From contig DAOUWN010000059.1 of the NCBI GenBank assembly GCA_030667105.1, positions 1-8,982 on the forward strand: a stretch of 8,982 nucleotides of DNA. Direction: 5' to 3'. The notes under the pieces are model-generated. The model made no database searches and was not told where the DNA came from. It was given only the letters and a program-made list of their open reading frames with translations. The position numbers and the translations under genes are program-made. Positions 5,727 to 8,982 of the stretch are shown here, piece by piece; position 1 is the stretch's first letter, and each line of letters begins with the position of its first letter. The stretch is from Deltaproteobacteria bacterium (GTDB lineage Bacteria > Desulfobacterota > Desulfobacteria > C00003060).

Positions 5727-8045
5727 CTAGACCCTGGTCAGCTTGGCCCGGATGCCCCAGGTGGCACACAGGCCGGATATTGGGTCTTCCACCACACCCA
5801 TGAGGCTATTCGCATTAACACCTTTTCCTGCCAGGTAGTCGTCATAAGCAGCATGGCCCAGGCCTTTGGGAATGGCAATAACGCCTGGCATGATCCCCTC
5901 AAAGAGATGCACAAGTACCTTGGCCTTCCCTTTTGGTGTTTCGAGCGTTGCGGGCTGAGCCTCGGTAAGACCATGGTCGGCAGCCGTTTTAGGATTGATC
6001 TCTACGAAGAGATCATTTCCTTTTAGCTCTGTTTCCTCCAGGCTCTTCGTGCAAAACGGCGGGCTCCCAATAGCTCCATTTGCCAGCCGCATCAGTTCCG
6101 CAGGGATCAAGGTCAGCGGATAGGTGGCAGGATCTCCCTCTGCCCGCACCGGTTCATAGTGTGGGAGATAGTCCAGATCCTTGCCTATTTTCATGCCGGC
6201 CTGGTCAAGGGCCGTTATGTAAAACTCAAATTTGCGAGACGGGGTGTCAAAGGCGTTTTCCCATGCCGGCGGGCTATAGTCCGCCTTTTCTATGTAGCCG
6301 GCTTCTTCCAGGGTATCCCAGTTGTCTCCCACGGTTTCCTTCAACAGCGTTTCATAGTCTTCCCACGAGAAGGCATCGGCCACGGTTCCGCCCAGCTCTT
6401 TTGCGATGGTCATGATGACGTCTCCCGTGTGCCTTGTGTTGAATTGGGGAGACATCACGGGTTTCAGCAAGCCAAGTATGGGTTTTTGCAGACCGATAGG
6501 CGTGGGAACATCCTCCAGCCGTTCCAGGTAATGGTGATTGGGAAGGATCAGATCCGCATGGTGGGCGGTTTCGTCCATATAGGTGGAAAAACTCACCACA
6601 AAGGGGATACGGGCAAAGGCCTTTGCCACAGCCGCACTGTCCAGCGTGGTATAGTATGGATCAGCCTCATGAACAAGAAGGGCCTGGATTGTGCCGTTTT
6701 TCTTGTCGTTGACCATTTGAGGCCATCGGTCTGGCAGACACCTGGTGAATGGATAGCGGTCTGTGCCGGCGCCATCCATGCGAGGCATGCGACAACCGGA
6801 GCGGGCGGCAGCGTCCTGATAGACTTCCGGCCATCCCTCGGTGCTTACCTGAGGGAGAGTCGACACACCGCCAGGCTTGTTCAAGTTGCCCGCGAGGGCA
6901 TTGAGGGCGTGAACCGCCATGCACTCATAAAGGCTTCCTGACGTAGTTCCCTTGCCGCGGCCCCACACCGCTAAGGGACGCTTGGCCTTTGCAAAGGCCC
7001 GGGCGAGGCTCACGATCTTTGACGTGGAAAGGCCCGTGATTTCTGATACAACGTCAGGGCCATATTCGGTCAACACCAAACGCTTAAATCCCGTATAGGT
7101 CTTGCCGGTGAAGTCTCCCCAATCATCAAATCCAAAGGTGTGATTTCTTACAAAGTTAGAGTCGTACAATGATTCCTTTATTATGACATGGGCCAGGCCC
7201 AGGGCCAGGGCTGCTTCAGTCCCAGGATTGACGGAATACCAGGTGTCGGCCTTGGCCGCAGTATTTGAGAGGCGCGGCTCAATCTGAACTAGGGTGGCGC
7301 GTTCTTTCGTATTGCCGGATCGCCACATACTGTGAGCCCTGATGACACGCACAGGAGAGCCCCAGCCTTCTATAAGGCCAGTGCCAAAACTCAGGATGAA
7401 ACTTGCCTGTTCCAAATCATACGCCACTGAGGCCGTGGCTCCTTGCATAAGGCCCAGAGCTAATTCATACGTGTCTTCACAAGAGGCTGAGCGAATCAAA
7501 TTCGGCGATCCATAGGCCTTGAGGAAACGAGCAAACAACTGCGGCACGGTTCCCCGGTCCGAGCCGAGAATACAAGCTACGGTATGGGCCTTGCCATTGC
7601 CACGCAACCCAGCAAGTTTTTTGACCACCTCACCTATCGCATCTTCCCACGAGATCTGTTCCCACTGCCCGGAGCCTCGTTTTCCTGCCCGTCTTAAGGG
7701 ACTCGGAACCCGCCACGGGCCGTACAGGAGTTGAAGGCCTGCAGCTCCGAGGCTGCAGATGCCGCCGTCGTTGACCGGATACCCTTTTCTTCCCTCAATC
7801 TTTGTGACGCGGTCTTCGACTTTTCGCACTGTGATACCGCAGCCACCAGGGCACAGGTTGCAGACTGAGTCAGCATGGCTGACTTCTCCTTCTGCAGGAA
7901 CGGGCGTCCAGGGCCAGTTCTGCGTCCAGATGGACGAATCGTCTGTGAGCTTCCAGGGCAGAGGCGAGAATGTAATTCCTGCACCGGCCCCAACTGAGGC
8001 CCCAAGTGAGAGTTCCAGAAAAGTCCTTCTATCCATCATTTTCAT
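5727..8045 (-). CDS. qrcB: QrcB, molybdopterin-oxidoreductase-family subunit of menaquinone reductase
   Basis: QrcB belongs to the DMSO reductase/molybdopterin oxidoreductase family and is the large periplasmic subunit of Qrc. The characterised Desulfovibrio enzyme is reported to lack a working molybdenum centre and to act structurally or as an electron relay. The 772-residue protein starts with a twin-arginine signal (DRRTFLEL at 5-12, then a glycine/alanine-rich hydrophobic stretch). C62-x2-C65-x3-C69 with C97 can bind one [4Fe-4S] cluster. Family domains follow, including PWRVPSPLRR after the cluster and a C-terminal dinucleotide-binding-like domain (GHAAYDDYLAG to the end). A cysteine at about 189 lies near the position where related enzymes ligate Mo. 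AAGGGG is 7 nt before ATG 8045. It follows qrcA after 44 nt. Confidence 0.92.
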   Translation of the reverse strand: MKMMDRRTFLELSLGASVGAGAGITFSPLPWKLTDDSSIWTQNWPWTPVPAEGEVSHADSVCNLCPGGCGITVRKVEDRVTKIEGRKGYPVNDGGICSLGAAGLQLLYGPWRVPSPLRRAGKRGSGQWEQISWEDAIGEVVKKLAGLRGNGKAHTVACILGSDRGTVPQLFARFLKAYGSPNLIRSASCEDTYELALGLMQGATASVAYDLEQASFILSFGTGLIEGWGSPVRVIRAHSMWRSGNTKERATLVQIEPRLSNTAAKADTWYSVNPGTEAALALGLAHVIIKESLYDSNFVRNHTFGFDDWGDFTGKTYTGFKRLVLTEYGPDVVSEITGLSTSKIVSLARAFAKAKRPLAVWGRGKGTTSGSLYECMAVHALNALAGNLNKPGGVSTLPQVSTEGWPEVYQDAAARSGCRMPRMDGAGTDRYPFTRCLPDRWPQMVNDKKNGTIQALLVHEADPYYTTLDSAAVAKAFARIPFVVSFSTYMDETAHHADLILPNHHYLERLEDVPTPIGLQKPILGLLKPVMSPQFNTRHTGDVIMTIAKELGGTVADAFSWEDYETLLKETVGDNWDTLEEAGYIEKADYSPPAWENAFDTPSRKFEFYITALDQAGMKIGKDLDYLPHYEPVRAEGDPATYPLTLIPAELMRLANGAIGSPPFCTKSLEETELKGNDLFVEINPKTAADHGLTEAQPATLETPKGKAKVLVHLFEGIMPGVIAIPKGLGHAAYDDYLAGKGVNANSLMGVVEDPISGLCATWGIRAKLTRV

Positions 8046-8089
8046 AGGCGTTCCCCTTAGTCATTATCAGACGCTATGGCTCGCTTACT

Positions 8090-8809
8090 CTATTTGTGGC
8101 ACACAAAGCATCCGTTATTCGTGCCCTTTTCCTCGTGACATTCTGCGCAGTCATCCATTTTCATCCGGGCGGGATTATCTATCTTCATCCCGGCGGCTTC
8201 ATCCACTTGCAGGTAGTCCCAGGCGTTTTTGGACATTCCTGCAATGTTCCAGCCCCAAATATCCCGGCTGTAGCCAGTGATGATATTGTATTGGTACGGC
8301 CTTGTGTGATCAGAATCCCCTATGGGTCCGTGACAGGTGACGCAGTCTAGCTCGGCCATCTTCACGTGGGCTGCATGAGAGAAATAGACACAGTCAGGTT
8401 GGCGGGAATATATGAGCCACGGAATCTCTTTGCCTGGCTCAACATATTCCGCAATTAACTTGGCTTCTTCAGGATGCTCACCCACGGCTTCTTCGTGGCA
8501 CTCCAGGCAGTTTGCCAGCTTGGGTATCCCGGAGAAGCTGCCGTCTTCCCGGAAATAGTGACAGCCATCACACTCGCCCACCTCATCTACGTGGAGCTTA
8601 TGGCTGAAGTCTATGGGTTGTGTCTTTTCGGAATATAGGATTTGTGGAAAAACCAGCCATCCGACAAACAGACACACCACAAAGCCTGCAGAAAAGCCAG
8701 CCAGGGGAATGAGAAATCGCCAATTTCCCGGTTTCGCTGGTTCATGGGCCACTTCCGCCTCTTGCTCACCTCCGGCCACGATTTGCTCTTTTTCTTCTGT
8801 TGTGCTCAT
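8090..8809 (-). CDS. qrcA: QrcA, membrane-anchored multiheme cytochrome c
   Basis: QrcA accepts electrons from periplasmic type I cytochrome c3 and passes them into the Qrc complex. The 239-residue protein has a polar N-terminal tail (about 1-30), one membrane helix at about 32-54 and a periplasmic heme domain. Five CXXCH motifs are visible: C80-H84, C101-H105, C156-H160, C221-H225 and C234-H238, the last ending one residue before the C-terminus. C140-VYFS-H145 lies in a CX4H arrangement with only one cysteine and could be a sixth site. GGAG is 5 nt before the ATG at 8809. It is the first gene of the operon, about 80 nt after a probable start of transcription. ActA of alternative complex III is the nearest alternative, but the qrcBCD set with separate QrcB and QrcC fits Qrc. 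Confidence 0.9.
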   Translation of the reverse strand: MSTTEEKEQIVAGGEQEAEVAHEPAKPGNWRFLIPLAGFSAGFVVCLFVGWLVFPQILYSEKTQPIDFSHKLHVDEVGECDGCHYFREDGSFSGIPKLANCLECHEEAVGEHPEEAKLIAEYVEPGKEIPWLIYSRQPDCVYFSHAAHVKMAELDCVTCHGPIGDSDHTRPYQYNIITGYSRDIWGWNIAGMSKNAWDYLQVDEAAGMKIDNPARMKMDDCAECHEEKGTNNGCFVCHK

Positions 8810-8896
8810 GGCAACTCCATATCATCAGGTTCTAGGTTTTAAGAACTCGAAACTTTCTTATCAGCGACTACACATTATGCTCATGAAAATAATGAT

Positions 8897-8925
8897 CCCA
8901 TACCCTGAAGCCCTGATTTTGTCAA
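8897..8925 (-). promoter_or_regulatory. Probable sigma-70 promoter of the qrc operon
   Basis: On the minus strand TTGACA (8920-8925) is separated by 17 nt from TATGGG (8897-8902). The -35 is a perfect match; the -10 matches three of six. Transcription would start near 8890, leaving a leader of about 80 nt before qrcA. A weak GTTCT/AGAAC inverted repeat lies in the leader (about 8829-8845), but its role is unknown. Confidence 0.55.
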
Positions 8926-8982
8926 GGAAAAATAACAGTTCTTGAACGCTCAGCTAGAGGATAGAAAACCGTACGGAAAGGC

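Noticed and set aside
6159..6941. 260-codon plus-strand open frame inside qrcB
   Set aside because: Antisense shadow of qrcB, whose protein shows clear family motifs throughout; the shadow has no coherent domain.
7759..8280. 173-codon plus-strand open frame across the qrcB/qrcA junction
   Set aside because: Overlaps two well-supported minus-strand genes and crosses their gap; no start signal or protein character.

Overview
The window looks like chromosomal DNA of a Gram-negative sulfate-reducing bacterium, most likely Desulfobacterota (former Deltaproteobacteria). That assignment rests on gene content: the end of a dsrMKJOP operon and a complete qrcABCD operon, the two membrane redox complexes typical of cytochrome-c3-based sulfate reducers. 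No rRNA, tRNA, CRISPR, integrase or transposase gene was found.

Layout. Positions 1-2493 (+ strand) hold the distal part of a dsr operon: the probable last codons of dsrK, then dsrJ (triheme cytochrome c), dsrO (Tat-exported ferredoxin-like protein) and dsrP (NrfD-type quinone-interacting membrane protein), tightly spaced, each with a Shine-Dalgarno site. Three of the listed starts were moved downstream of the longest open frame because the ribosome site and family N-termini point there. Positions 2494-3085 form a non-coding gap between convergent operons. It contains two consecutive rho-independent terminators, a ~200-nt long inverted-repeat (foldback, MITE-like) element and a REP-like double palindrome. 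Positions 3086-8809 (- strand) hold a six-gene operon in transcription order: qrcA (multiheme cytochrome), qrcB (molybdopterin-oxidoreductase-family protein), qrcC (four-cluster ferredoxin), qrcD (NrfD-type), then two very small membrane-protein genes of unknown function whose products both end in histidine-rich tails. A plausible sigma-70 promoter lies upstream of qrcA at 8897-8925.

How it works together. From established knowledge of these families, Qrc takes electrons from periplasmic tetraheme cytochrome c3, fed by hydrogenases and formate dehydrogenases, and reduces menaquinone. DsrMKJOP exchanges electrons between the menaquinone pool and the DsrC/DsrAB sulfite-reduction machinery in the cytoplasm. 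The window therefore carries both ends of a menaquinone-mediated electron route, encoded head-to-head at their 3' ends.

The least explained parts are the two small membrane proteins at the end of the qrc operon, the long foldback element between the operons, a possible sixth single-cysteine heme site in QrcA, and a hairpin-containing 160-nt gap between qrcB and qrcC.
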